A stretch of DNA of 64,000 nucleotides, from assembly GCF_000377505.1 (NCBI RefSeq), contig NZ_KB898195.1:1-64000 (forward strand). Direction: 5' to 3'. How positions within the stretch are numbered: position 1 is the first letter of the stretch; every line of letters starts with the position of its first letter. Positions 8,401 through 17,592 of this stretch are shown here, one piece after another. Below the pieces are notes generated by a model, which was given only the letters and a program-made list of their open reading frames with translations, was not told the DNA's origin and ran no database searches. This DNA comes from Paenibacillus massiliensis 2301065 = DSM 16942 (GTDB lineage Bacteria > Bacillota > Bacilli > Paenibacillales > Paenibacillaceae). A program made the translations under genes and the position numbers.

Positions 8401-9678
8401 CTATTGCTGTAAGATTCCGTTTACCTCCTGTTCCAGATCATTCAGCGTCTTGGTCATATCCGCTCCGTTCAGAAGAATATTCTGTAATGCCCGTGTGATC
8501 GCAGAGTTGATATCCTTGGCATTCGGGACACCTACCATATAGTCCGTAGCTTTATCAAGGCTCTGAGCAGATACGATTTTGGCCTCCGCCTCAAGAGACT
8601 GATCCGATTCAGTGAAGAATGGGTCCTCTATCGAAGCCTTGGTAGAAGGAAGAGTGTTGGCCACCTTCGAGAACGCCGTTTGACTATCTGCATTGGTCAG
8701 GAACACGGCGAATCGGACTGCTTCCTCGGGATGTGCCGACTTGGCAGGGACGACCAGGTTCATGGAATTGGACATCCGCACTCCCCCTTTGCCCGTAGGC
8801 AATGGAACTGCAATCGTATTGCTATACACCTCAGGCGCTGCCGTCTTGATAAAGTTAATGAAGGTTGGTCCAGCAAGCTCGAAGGCGACCTGCTCGCCTG
8901 CATAATATTGAACCTGCTTAGCGAAATCCGCATCCTCCTTGATGACTATGCCTTCATCCATGAGCTGCTGTATATTCCGAATCATCGCTTCTGTATCGGG
9001 ATTGTTGAATGCAGCAGCACTCTTGTCTTCATTCAGAATCGGAATTCCATCAATCGGGAATAGCTTCGATACGAGCTGCATGGCATAGCCGGCCTTACCT
9101 GTCTTCTCTTTAATCTGGCGTGCCCATTCAATGAGCTCCTCACGCGTCTGTGGTGGCGCTGCAGGATCAAGACCAGCCTGCTCAACCAGCTTTTTGTTCA
9201 TGAATAACACCTCGGTTCCGGTGTACCATGGCAGCGCATATGCCTTGTCACCGATGACCGTGGATTCGAAAATCCCCTCGAAATAAGCAGACTTCTCGTC
9301 AGGGGTCAGGTACTGATTCATGTCAAGCACGGCACCCTTCGTACCCATCTGACTGGCAAATTCCGTATTCAGATTCACCACATCAGGGCTGTCCCCACCC
9401 GAAATACTGGTCAGCAGCTTGTTGGTGATTGCATCATACGGGTAGTCCTTCCACTCAATACGGACATTCGGATGGGCCTGCTCATAATCGGCGATGACCT
9501 GATTGAAATAATCCGTAAACGTTGGCTGCAGCGCAATAGTCCAGAATTCCAGCGTCACTTGACCGCTACCATCATTCTGGCTTGGAGACTTCGCCCCCCC
9601 TCCACTGCAGCCGCTGATGACGAACACCAGAAGCAGGCAGCACAGCGTAAGCAGCAAGCCTTTATTAGGACCCTTCAT
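8401..9678 (-). CDS. extracellular sugar-binding lipoprotein of ABC transporter
   Basis: 425-aa family 1 solute-binding protein. A lipoprotein signal peptide ends in the lipobox VISGC (Cys near residue 24), followed by a Gly/Ser linker. Mature-protein motifs typical of the family include LEFWTIALQPTF, GKAYALPWYTGTEVLFMNKK and ANTLPSTKA. Start ATG at 9678 has AAGGGGG 7 nt upstream; the longer reading lacks a proper signal peptide start. It is the first gene of the long minus-strand operon that runs to 539, and presumably delivers a (ManNAc-containing?) saccharide to the two permeases. Substrate is inferred from downstream nanE and ROK. Confidence 0.92.
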   Translation of the reverse strand: MKGPNKGLLLTLCCLLLVFVISGCSGGGAKSPSQNDGSGQVTLEFWTIALQPTFTDYFNQVIADYEQAHPNVRIEWKDYPYDAITNKLLTSISGGDSPDVVNLNTEFASQMGTKGAVLDMNQYLTPDEKSAYFEGIFESTVIGDKAYALPWYTGTEVLFMNKKLVEQAGLDPAAPPQTREELIEWARQIKEKTGKAGYAMQLVSKLFPIDGIPILNEDKSAAAFNNPDTEAMIRNIQQLMDEGIVIKEDADFAKQVQYYAGEQVAFELAGPTFINFIKTAAPEVYSNTIAVPLPTGKGGVRMSNSMNLVVPAKSAHPEEAVRFAVFLTNADSQTAFSKVANTLPSTKASIEDPFFTESDQSLEAEAKIVSAQSLDKATDYMVGVPNAKDINSAITRALQNILLNGADMTKTLNDLEQEVNGILQQ

Positions 9679-10074
9679 ACCATTGCCCCCTTGTTTCGAA
9701 TATAGAAAATACACAATTGCATAATGAATTAACCAAATTATAGCAGTGTTATCTCACAAAAAGAATAATTTCTCCATAAAAATATAATTTAGCGGTATAT
9801 TTTTTCTTTTATAGGTAACAAGAGGCTGACACCAAAGACGTTCACCTCACGGAATGCCTTAGTGACCTTACCGCTTAGAACAATACCTCGGGCCTAGCAC
9901 CTTGAACGAATATGATTTCAGAATGATGATCTGGGAAGCATAGTCATTAGCAGACAACAAGTCTGTCCCCACACTCCCTCCCTTCAAGGCGCTAGAACTA
10001 GGGTAAGATACTAGAACAACGATAGGATAAGCGTTACTTGTATGATGTTACTTGTATGATGGCACTCCGAAGGT
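9679..10074. other. intergenic region upstream of the sugar operon
   Basis: 396 bp without a credible gene. On the minus strand there is a good -10 (TATAAT, 9737-9742) about 60 bp before the binding-protein gene, but no convincing -35. The A/T-rich stretch around 9750-9800 could hold the RpiR-type operator. A small inverted repeat (CAGACAACAAGTCTG, about 9953-9967) is present. Nothing else is recognised. Confidence 0.4.
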
Positions 10075-11211
10075 TTAGGCTGACTCTTTCGTATGCAAGC
10101 GCGATTTAGGTGTAATAGCAGTGAATCGACGCAGCAGCAGACCCAATAATGGAGATACCACGAAGAAAATGAAAAATAATCTGAACATCTGGTAGCCTGA
10201 TACCATCGGCAGATTAGCACCGACCTCATGGGCCATTACCGCCATCTGATCCATCCCACCGGGAGCCATGCTAAGAAAAGCCGTCGCTGTAGATGTCCCT
10301 AGCCAATGCTCGAACAGCCATGTCAGTCCCAAGGAGCCGATAATCAGCAACGTACCACTACCAAGCGCCAGCCCAGCTGTCTTGGCCAAATTACCTGAAG
10401 CCTGTTTTTTGAATGATAAGCCTACGTGAGTGCCAATCAAAAATTGCGAAGCATTCAGAAGCGCGTCTGGCAGAACGGGTGCTTCCAGCATGGACAAATG
10501 TAGAATCATGGTCACCAGCATCGGTCCTAGCAGAAAAGCTGTAGGTACACGAAGCCTCTGCCCCAAGAGTGCACCCAGCACACACAACGGCGCATAGACC
10601 AATATTTGCGGGAACAGATCCGACCAGGCCCCCTCCGTTGTAGCAGCGGTAGCAGACGCTACAGTTACGCCTTCAGAAGAAGCACTGCCACCTCCAAGCC
10701 AAGGGCTGTAGAGCAGAAGCGGCACGCAAAATACAATCATAATCAGCCTGGTTACCTGCATCATCGTAACTACATTAATATTTACTCCTCGGATCTCCTC
10801 AGCCAGTGTCACCATCTGCGATAGTCCCCCCGGTACACTTCCAATCATAAGCGTGGGTAGATCATACTCGGTACAACGGCTGAACACATAGGCAAGGATC
10901 ATCGTCATGAGCAACAGTAATGTAGTGAACAGCAGCATCAACGGAAGCTGAATCATCATCTGTCGCAAAGATTCGAGGGTGAGCGTTATCCCTATCGAAT
11001 ATCCCACCACACCAATTCCTACATCGCGTAGCTGAGACGACCACCGCAAAGGCTGTCTCAGTACATTGGATACGATCAATACAGCAGTCATTGGCCCCAG
11101 TAGCCAGGGCACCGGTACGCCTAGCCATGCGAACAGCGTCCCTCCTGCAAGTCCGGTCACACCTGCATAAATGAAGAAGCGCCAGGCCCCTTCATTCCAT
11201 TTCTTCTGCAT
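10075..11211 (-). CDS. AbrB family membrane protein (ammonia monooxygenase-like, Pfam AbrB)
   Basis: 378-aa strongly hydrophobic protein with about ten membrane segments arranged as an internal duplication. Each half carries a similar motif: LMIGSVPGGLSQMVTLAEE around residue 125 and LSMAPGGMDQMAVMAHE around residue 305. This repeat (PGG-Q-M-A-E) is diagnostic of the AbrB membrane family (PF05145), which is unrelated to the DNA-binding AbrB transition-state regulator despite the name. Function is unknown; transport is plausible. SD AAGGAG lies 6 nt before ATG. It stands alone, divergent from the GH43 gene. Confidence 0.85.
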   Translation of the reverse strand: MQKKWNEGAWRFFIYAGVTGLAGGTLFAWLGVPVPWLLGPMTAVLIVSNVLRQPLRWSSQLRDVGIGVVGYSIGITLTLESLRQMMIQLPLMLLFTTLLLLMTMILAYVFSRCTEYDLPTLMIGSVPGGLSQMVTLAEEIRGVNINVVTMMQVTRLIMIVFCVPLLLYSPWLGGGSASSEGVTVASATAATTEGAWSDLFPQILVYAPLCVLGALLGQRLRVPTAFLLGPMLVTMILHLSMLEAPVLPDALLNASQFLIGTHVGLSFKKQASGNLAKTAGLALGSGTLLIIGSLGLTWLFEHWLGTSTATAFLSMAPGGMDQMAVMAHEVGANLPMVSGYQMFRLFFIFFVVSPLLGLLLRRFTAITPKSRLHTKESA

Positions 11212-11367
11212 AACAGTCTCCTTCCACTTATGCGAATCAAGTAGGCGAGCCTTCTCTTCTCCGCAATTTCTCTATCCGTCCTCTCTCTATATGTACATTA
11301 TAGCATTGTGCTGAAGGCGCCTGAGGCTGTTCATGGAATTAAGGCATCATCCAAATGAAATATCCAC

Positions 11368-11395
11368 TTGAATTGTCCAGATTTTTACATAAAAT
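11368..11395 (+). promoter_or_regulatory. candidate promoter of the GH43 gene
   Basis: TTGAAT (11368-11373), 16-bp spacer, TAAAAT (11390-11395). It is placed about 50 bp before the GH43 start codon, with the cre-like site immediately downstream. Confidence 0.5.
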
Positions 11396-11400
11396 AGTAA

Positions 11401-11417
11401 ATGTAAGCGCTTTGATT
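11401..11417 (+). promoter_or_regulatory. candidate CcpA cre site upstream of GH43 gene
   Basis: ATGTAAGCGCTTTGATT matches the cre consensus WTGNAARCGNWWWCAWW at all positions but one (G in place of C). It lies at about +1 of the candidate promoter and 30 bp before the GH43 start, a typical location for carbon catabolite repression. Function is inferred. Confidence 0.6.
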
Positions 11418-11446
11418 TCTTGTGAATATTAGGGAGGTGTATGAAG

Positions 11447-13324
11447 ATGAGGAAAAGGAACAAGGTCTGGATTCTTGTACTCGTATTCACGCTTATGGTA
11501 TTGGCTGGCCCACCTGAGAGGACACAAGCAGCAAGTACCCCCATCACAAATGGAACAGATTGGTTCGACACGGCTGGCAATCCCATTCAGGCGAACAGCG
11601 GCAACATCCTGCAGGTAGGAAACACATATTATTGGTACGGTGAGCATGCAGTGAACGGCAAGTTCGACAGTGTGAATGTCTACACTTCTACGGATCTGAA
11701 GAACTGGACATTCAACAACGCAATTCTGACCAAGCATTCGGCAGACGAGCTAGGCTCCAGCAAGATCGAACGCCCGAAAGTCATTTATAATGCCTCAACT
11801 GAACAATACGTACTTTGGGCACATTACGAGAATGGCACGGATTACAACCTCGGACGGGTCGCAGTCGCGACCAGCAGTACACCGGACGGCCCCTTCACTT
11901 ATGTGGGTAGCTTCCGGCCCCTGAACTACGAATCCCGAGATATGACCGTGTTCGTAGATACGGATGGGACAGGCTATCTAGTGACGGCCTCTCGCAAGAA
12001 TGGCGGGGCCAATGACACCATGGCCATCTTCAAAATGAATGCGGACTATACAAACGTGGAATCCTTCGAGGGCTGGCTCTTCGAGAACGCCTACCGTGAG
12101 GCTCCTGCCATTGTCAAAAAGGGGACTCGCTACTACCTCTTCACCTCACAAGCTTCGGGATGGTATCCGAATCAAGGTGCGTATGCCACCGCTACGTCCA
12201 TGACTGGGCCTTGGTCAGCGCTGAAGCCATTCGGTAACTCATCGGCCTTTGCCTCACAGATTCACGATATCGCTACAATCACTGGCGAGAGCACTACCTC
12301 CTATATCTATATGGGCGATCGCTGGAATCCGATGAAGCTGGGCGAGCACAAGCATATTTGGCTTCCACTTTCCCTGAATGATGCAGACGGTACCGCCTCC
12401 CTGGATTGGTACAAGGAATGGGACATCGACGCCACTACCGGTACAGTAGCCCTCCCTGAACTGGTCAATCATGCTCAAGGCCAACCAGCAACCGCCATCT
12501 CGACTGCCTCAGGCTCCTCACCCTCCCATGTCAATGATGGCAATTATCAGACCTCATGGGTGGCTTCATCCAACACCTGGCCTGCCTGGTGGCAGGTAGA
12601 CCTCGGCTCGGCTCAGACCATCACGGAGGTCGACATTTCGTGGTTCATGTACAAAGGCTCTGAGGGCTATTATAAGTATAAAATTGAAGTCAGTAACGAT
12701 GGGGTCAATTACTCCACCATCGACCGTACTAACAATCTCACCTACGGCTTCACTACGGATGCCGTCCATTTCACTGCACGCTATGTACGCATTCAGATGG
12801 TGAACGCGGTACTATGGAACAACCCTGGCAACTGGTATACCCCTACACTCCATGAGGTCAAATTACTCGGACCTGCTGAGCCTGAATTCTTAACTCACAG
12901 CCGCTTCAGCTCACACAATTATCCAGAGCGCTATATTCGCCATGCGAACTTTGCCGCACGGATTGATACCAACGTCTCCCCTGAGCTTGACTCACACTTT
13001 CGCGTAATACCTGGCCTCGCCAATACAGATGGTGTATCTCTGGAATCTATTAATTTTCCCGGTTACTTTCTAAAGCGTGATTCAGGTGATTCGAGCAACA
13101 AAATCATATTGGGGGCTTATAGTAACACCGACAGCTATAAAGGTGATGCCACCTTCCGGATTGTTCCTGGTTGGGCAGAGAGCAATAAGCTCTCCTTCGA
13201 GTCCTATAACCAGCCCGGGAGCTACATCCGTCATTATGATTATGCGCTGCGGCTTGACACGGTGAATGAATCCAGCAGCAGTACGTTGAAGAGTGATACC
13301 ACCTTTGGGAGAGTAGATTTATAG
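11447..13324 (+). CDS. secreted GH43-family glycosidase with F5/8C and AbfB modules
   Basis: 625-aa secreted enzyme. The signal peptide is at residues 1-about 28 (basic start, hydrophobic core, TQAAS). The five-bladed propeller GH43-type domain spans about 32-330: WFDTAGNPIQANSG, TYYWYGEH, ERPKVIYN, a downstream REAPAIVKKGTRYYLFTS. A discoidin/F5_8_type_C carbohydrate-binding domain is at about 340-475 (WWQVDLGSAQTI, RYVRIQM), then an AbfB (CBM42-like) beta-trefoil at about 480-625 (FSSHNYPERYIRHANF, with a repeat near the end). Probably cleaves arabinose- or galactose-containing plant side chains. The second ATG (11447) is preferred because GGAGG is 9 nt upstream of it. Confidence 0.88.
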   Translation: MRKRNKVWILVLVFTLMVLAGPPERTQAASTPITNGTDWFDTAGNPIQANSGNILQVGNTYYWYGEHAVNGKFDSVNVYTSTDLKNWTFNNAILTKHSADELGSSKIERPKVIYNASTEQYVLWAHYENGTDYNLGRVAVATSSTPDGPFTYVGSFRPLNYESRDMTVFVDTDGTGYLVTASRKNGGANDTMAIFKMNADYTNVESFEGWLFENAYREAPAIVKKGTRYYLFTSQASGWYPNQGAYATATSMTGPWSALKPFGNSSAFASQIHDIATITGESTTSYIYMGDRWNPMKLGEHKHIWLPLSLNDADGTASLDWYKEWDIDATTGTVALPELVNHAQGQPATAISTASGSSPSHVNDGNYQTSWVASSNTWPAWWQVDLGSAQTITEVDISWFMYKGSEGYYKYKIEVSNDGVNYSTIDRTNNLTYGFTTDAVHFTARYVRIQMVNAVLWNNPGNWYTPTLHEVKLLGPAEPEFLTHSRFSSHNYPERYIRHANFAARIDTNVSPELDSHFRVIPGLANTDGVSLESINFPGYFLKRDSGDSSNKIILGAYSNTDSYKGDATFRIVPGWAESNKLSFESYNQPGSYIRHYDYALRLDTVNESSSSTLKSDTTFGRVDL

Positions 13325-13347
13325 CGGCAGATCTATATGAATATGGA

Positions 13348-13381
13348 GGACAGAGCGCACCCTGCTTTGTCCTTTTTATTT
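13348..13381 (+). terminator. intrinsic terminator after GH43 gene
   Basis: GGACAGAGC / GCTTTGTCC stem (9 bp, one G-T pair) with a 7-nt loop, followed by TTTTTATTTT. It lies 24 bp after the GH43 stop codon. Confidence 0.85.
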
Positions 13382-13528
13382 TCTAAATTGTTGATTTAAA
13401 AACTGGCACGATTATACGATTCAGCCCACTATCTGCAATTATGATATATTAAACTAATAATAATCTAGTTATTACCAGTAATCTCCCTATAAAATGACAA
13501 TCACTCACTTGAAGGGTAGGTAGATCTT

Positions 13529-14839
13529 ATGGATGTTGTCCATCAGCTATGGCTGTTGAAGCAAATCTATCATCAGAGCACAATTTGGGATGAGGAGTTT
13601 AAAACTTCGCGGCATCCCATTCCGGCAGAGATATCAGAGGTGGATTTAGAAGCACTTCAGATCAGTGGCCACCCTCCTATCCACTTTGTAAATCCGCAGC
13701 ATGAACAGACATTGACCGAATTAAGACAGCTCGCGGAGCCCTGGACATTGAATCAGTCAGCGCAAGCCTTTGTCGCCTCATTATGGTCAGCGCCGATGAT
13801 TTGGCGTTCATTGCTTACTGGCAAGCTGATTGCAGAGGCCGTTCCTGATCACGAGTTCGCTCCTTACCCTTCCTCTAGTACTTGCCAAATTTGTGGTTTG
13901 AGCGTCTCAGGGGCAACGGATACGAGTCTGGAGTGGTATTGGAGAATGACTAGTGGGACTCCACTGGACGGCAACCTTTTTGGACATGTGCTGGCACTTC
14001 AGGAAATGACGGGACAAGAGCTCCCCACCCCTAACGAATATGATCGCTGGACACTCCGTGCCATATTGACGGTGCTTCGCTCGCTACCAGCCAATACACG
14101 GTATAGCAAGGCAGCCTTGGCACTCAAAAAAGAACGGCTGCTGCCCACACGTAGCGAGTACGCCTACCTCAATCTATTAGAGACTTTGGGGCTAATTGGC
14201 ATTTTGGATACGACGGATTATCCCGGAATGGCAACCGAATTCACATCGTACCAGAAGCGTGACCAGCGTCCCAACATTCGGGTTGAGGTGCAGGCACCGC
14301 TGGCGTGGTGGGATTCCTCCATTGGTATTAATGAGACAACCTTGGCTCGGATTTTTGGGGATTACGATCTCTCCAACGTATCACTGGACGACAGACCTCA
14401 GCAACTCCCGGATATAAAGGAAACGATATTAGGCGCTTGGGAGCATAAAAAAAAGCCGCGGGCAAAAGTACCAAAGGCTTCACCCGACGCAGGAACCGGC
14501 AAGGTGCAGGCAGGCGATGTATACGCCGTTCGCGTCAGAGATGGGGTATGGATTACAGTGTATTGCCATGAGCTCATGGATCAGCGGGTTAAGGTCGAAT
14601 ATCTTGATGGGGTCTATCAGGAAATGCCGGCGAAGACCGATCTGACGATGACCTTTCGCCCAAGGAAGGACGGACGTTGGCAATGCTCGGTGATTGCCAT
14701 TGATTCCACGAGCTGGGTCAGAAGGGTGGCACGAGAGCTGCCTTGTCCAGCTTCACAACTGCCGGAGCCTGATCGCATACCGTTTCATAACGCCAAGGAT
14801 TTGAAGCATATGGCCAGCTGGTGTTTCCCCGAAATCTAG
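13529..14839 (+). CDS. conserved-looking protein of unknown function (436 aa)
   Basis: I do not recognise this protein. It has 436 residues with no signal peptide or membrane segment, so it is probably cytosolic. The N-terminal half (about 1-200) is Trp/Leu-rich and helical in appearance and contains one CxxC pair (STCQICGLS, about residues 117-125). A basic linker, KKKPRAKVPKASPDAG, lies at about 309-324. It is followed by an apparently beta-rich domain (VYAVRVRDGVWITVYCHEL through about residue 400). GGTAGG is about 8 nt before ATG. It is a single gene between two terminators. Base composition and codon use look like its neighbours, with no sign of recent transfer. Confidence 0.7.
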   Translation: MDVVHQLWLLKQIYHQSTIWDEEFKTSRHPIPAEISEVDLEALQISGHPPIHFVNPQHEQTLTELRQLAEPWTLNQSAQAFVASLWSAPMIWRSLLTGKLIAEAVPDHEFAPYPSSSTCQICGLSVSGATDTSLEWYWRMTSGTPLDGNLFGHVLALQEMTGQELPTPNEYDRWTLRAILTVLRSLPANTRYSKAALALKKERLLPTRSEYAYLNLLETLGLIGILDTTDYPGMATEFTSYQKRDQRPNIRVEVQAPLAWWDSSIGINETTLARIFGDYDLSNVSLDDRPQQLPDIKETILGAWEHKKKPRAKVPKASPDAGTGKVQAGDVYAVRVRDGVWITVYCHELMDQRVKVEYLDGVYQEMPAKTDLTMTFRPRKDGRWQCSVIAIDSTSWVRRVARELPCPASQLPEPDRIPFHNAKDLKHMASWCFPEI

Positions 14840-14917
14840 TCAAGGGATAAGAGCAGAGTATGGTACTTGAACACTCTATTCCAGCAAGATTTCCAGTCTA
14901 TTGGCTGCCAAAATAGT

Positions 14918-14967
14918 AAAAGGGCTGTCCCTTGTCATCTCAATGACAATAGGACAACCCTTTTTTT
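14918..14967 (+). terminator. intrinsic terminator after the 436-aa protein gene
   Basis: Long hairpin with outer arms AAAGGGctGTCC and GGACaaCCCTTT and an inner GTCAT/ATGAC pair, followed by TTTTTTT. The reverse strand also ends in a T-rich run (CCCTTTTACTATTTT), so it may also serve the minus-strand gene at 15085. Confidence 0.88.
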
Positions 14968-15084
14968 GCGTGAGGAGGAATCTAGGTCAAGCGTACTGCT
15001 CTAGACTACAGAATGATTGGATTCAAGAGCATAATTCCGAGATCACTATGAGATATGAAGCTAGCTAAGGAACTGTACAGTCCA

Positions 15085-15648
15085 TTAATAATACGGAGCC
15101 ATGAACAGGTACACCACTACTCCTGTGAAGCTGACATACAGCCAGATCGGCATCGTCCAACGGGCAATCTTGCGGTGCTTCTCCACCTGCATCGTCCATC
15201 CCCATACAACAGAGAACAGTGCCAGTGGCACAATAATGGCTGCCAGGAAGCTATGTGTAATCAGAATAAAGAAATAAATCGGCCGAACGATTCCTTCGCC
15301 ACCGAACTTCGCTGTCCCAGGGGACATGTAGTGGAAGGTCAGGTAGGTGACAAGAAATAAGAGTGTACTTGTGAATGCCGCCATAATAAATCTTTTGTGA
15401 ATCGTGACATTCTTCTTGATGATAGCAAACAAAGCCGCTAGCAAAAAGATAAAGGTGAAGCTGTTGAAAATAGCGTTCATGCGTGGCAAGAGGGACAGAT
15501 CAAAGTGTACCTCGCCCTGATATCCCAGCGGAGTAAAGAACAACGCGAGAATGATAGCATTGGCTACCAGAGATACCGTGACAATCAGTCCGGTAAAATT
15601 CCGGTTGGTCGTAGGCTGCTGGAGCTTGTCCTTGGACGCTTTGCTCAT
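15085..15648 (-). CDS. DUF420 family membrane protein (YozB/CtaM-like)
   Basis: 187-aa membrane protein with about five hydrophobic helices. The DUF420 pattern is visible: PRMNAIFNSFTFIFLLAALFA, then KKNVTIHKRFIMAAF with the conserved His, YLTFHYM, and ILITHSFLAAIIVPLAL. Conserved histidines in membrane helices fit the haem-handling role proposed for DUF420 proteins; CtaM of Staphylococcus is needed for active aa3-type oxidase. No other oxidase genes lie nearby. An AAAGGAG lies 11 nt before the ATG, slightly far. It is transcribed alone. Confidence 0.88.
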   Translation of the reverse strand: MSKASKDKLQQPTTNRNFTGLIVTVSLVANAIILALFFTPLGYQGEVHFDLSLLPRMNAIFNSFTFIFLLAALFAIIKKNVTIHKRFIMAAFTSTLLFLVTYLTFHYMSPGTAKFGGEGIVRPIYFFILITHSFLAAIIVPLALFSVVWGWTMQVEKHRKIARWTMPIWLYVSFTGVVVYLFMAPYY

Positions 15649-15860
15649 GAGAATGGATTCTCCTTTAGTTATTTTAAAATTGTAATAATTCTATTATATT
15701 GAACGCCATCCATCACTGTGAAGTGACAACACTATGAACAATGTGGCTTCCATTAGTCATCTTGATAAGCCATCTTGCTATTCTAACCCATTCCTCCTCA
15801 AAACACACCTACTCTCATCACACCCTGTTTGTATTCTTGTCTATTATCTTTTATACATAA

Positions 15861-15921
15861 TGTCGATAAATTAATGCGATTTTGTCGAATCATACTTCAT
15901 TTGTTGTTAGAATTTGTCGAG
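15861..15921. promoter_or_regulatory. cluster of three Spo0A-box-like heptamers
   Basis: TGTCGAT (15861-15867), TGTCGAA (15883-15889, perfect match to the reported 0A box TGTCGAA) and TGTCGAG (15915-15921) occur in the same orientation in the 330-bp gap upstream of the MCP gene. The gap (15649-15981) is otherwise A/T-rich and free of ORFs. No clear sigma-D promoter was seen. Confidence 0.45.
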
Positions 15922-15981
15922 ATACATATATATGTGCAACAAAATACTACTTAAGACTCATTTAAAAAGGAGATCACGATT

Positions 15982-17592
15982 ATGAAATGGTTCAATAATC
16001 TCAAGACTGCTGTGAAAATCCTTACTTCTTTCCTAGCCATATGTGTTATTCTTGGGGTGATGGGCATTTATTCGATCAAAAACCTTGAATCCATGAACAG
16101 CAGCATGAATGAGTTGTATGACAAGAACCTCACCTCCGTACGATTGGTATCCAACGTCGAGAGCTTGTACCAACGTATGCGCGTGAACATTGTGGATCTC
16201 ACTGCTGCACAGACAGATGCTGACGAGCAGAGAATTATGGACCGCATGAATGAGCGGGCCCGTGATGTCCAGTCGGCTATTGATCAATACCGTCCATTAG
16301 CCACTACACAAGAAGAGATGGAAGAGCTCGCTAATTTCGAAAAGATATATGCGCAATATGTAGACAGATACGAGACCGCGAAGCAGCTTGCTGCAAGCGA
16401 CGATATCGCTGCCTTCAACCAATTCAATAATGAGACTCTCCTCGCCATTGGAGATGAGGTCAGCGCAAGTCTGGATCATCTAATCAAGCTTAATGTCGAA
16501 GCCGCACAAGATACCAACGATCTGGCCGACCGAGATTACGGCACCGCGATGACTCTTACGATTACCTTGATTATCGGAGCCGTAGTTGTGAGCATCCTGA
16601 TTGGACTTATTGTAGCAAACTCCATCACCAAGCCGCTGAATTATATGGTCGCCTTGATCGAAAAGGTGTCAAAGGGCGATCTGACCGAGAAATCCGTACT
16701 GGATTCCAAAGAGGAGATCGGACAGGTATCCAGATCCCTGAATCAAATGATCGATAATTTCCGTAATTTGATCGGAGGCATCATCATTACATCTCAAAAT
16801 GTCGGAGCCTCTTCGCAGCAGATTGCAGCCAGCAGCGAGGAAATCGCCGGAAGCAGCTCCAGTCAGGCCGATGCAGCCTCCTCCATATCTGATTTGTTCA
16901 AGGAATTGACTGAAGCGGTCAATTCAGTAGCAAGCAGCGCTGAGGAAGCGGCCGAGCTATCCAACCAGACCCTGAGTGTAGCCCAGGAAGGCGAGAAGGT
17001 CGTTCAAGCTTCGAAGCAAGGGATGAATGAGATTCGCCAGACGATGAATTTGCTCGAAGGCGATTCCGATAAGATCGGTGAGATTATTGAAGTTATCGAT
17101 GACATTGCAGCCCAGACGAACCTATTAGCTCTTAACGCTGCTATTGAGGCGGCAAGAGCAGGCGATCAAGGCAAAGGCTTCGCCGTTGTCGCGAATGAAG
17201 TTCGTAAGCTGGCAGAGCGCAGTGGTAGTGCGACCAAGGAGATTACCAGCATTATTAAAACCATGCAATCAAATACTAAGCGGAGCGCTTCCATTGTAGG
17301 AGAAAATGTCGTACAATCTAACCGTACCGAGGAAGTATTCCAGACTATTATGGATATGGTAAGCAGTTCTTCCCTGAAGGTAAATGAGATTGCTGCTGCA
17401 TGCGAGGAGCAAGCGGCGCAAGCCTCCGATGTCATGCTGTCTGTGGAGACCATTGCTTCAGCAAGCGAGGAATCCGCTGCAGCCTCCGAGGAGACGGCAT
17501 CCACTAGCCAAGCTTTGGCCCATTTGGCCGAGGAGCTTAATGAATCAGTATCTGTATTTCAAATCCCAAAATCTACAGGACGTGACTTATGA
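15982..17592 (+). CDS. methyl-accepting chemotaxis protein
   Basis: 536-aa transmembrane chemoreceptor. TM1 is at about residues 12-33, followed by a four-helix-bundle type sensor region at about 34-185 (4HB_MCP), which is outside the cell. TM2 is at about 188-210, a HAMP domain at about 211-263 (NSITKPLNYMVALIEKVSKG), then the long signalling coiled coil. The conserved hairpin tip contains IDDIAAQTNLLALNAAIEAA and GFAVVANEVRKLAERS. It senses an unknown ligand and signals through CheA/CheW. SD AAGGAG lies 9 nt before ATG. Its stop overlaps the following cheW start (ATGA), so the two proteins are made together. Three Spo0A-box-like sites lie upstream. Confidence 0.96.
   Translation: MKWFNNLKTAVKILTSFLAICVILGVMGIYSIKNLESMNSSMNELYDKNLTSVRLVSNVESLYQRMRVNIVDLTAAQTDADEQRIMDRMNERARDVQSAIDQYRPLATTQEEMEELANFEKIYAQYVDRYETAKQLAASDDIAAFNQFNNETLLAIGDEVSASLDHLIKLNVEAAQDTNDLADRDYGTAMTLTITLIIGAVVVSILIGLIVANSITKPLNYMVALIEKVSKGDLTEKSVLDSKEEIGQVSRSLNQMIDNFRNLIGGIIITSQNVGASSQQIAASSEEIAGSSSSQADAASSISDLFKELTEAVNSVASSAEEAAELSNQTLSVAQEGEKVVQASKQGMNEIRQTMNLLEGDSDKIGEIIEVIDDIAAQTNLLALNAAIEAARAGDQGKGFAVVANEVRKLAERSGSATKEITSIIKTMQSNTKRSASIVGENVVQSNRTEEVFQTIMDMVSSSSLKVNEIAAACEEQAAQASDVMLSVETIASASEESAAASEETASTSQALAHLAEELNESVSVFQIPKSTGRDL

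Noticed and set aside
4049..9678. Classical sialic acid operon
   Set aside because: NanE is present but no NanA lyase or sialic acid-specific transporter is seen; a ManNAc-type substrate fits the visible genes better.
15649..15981. Sigma-D promoter before the MCP gene
   Set aside because: No TAAA-15-GCCGATAA match was found in the gap.
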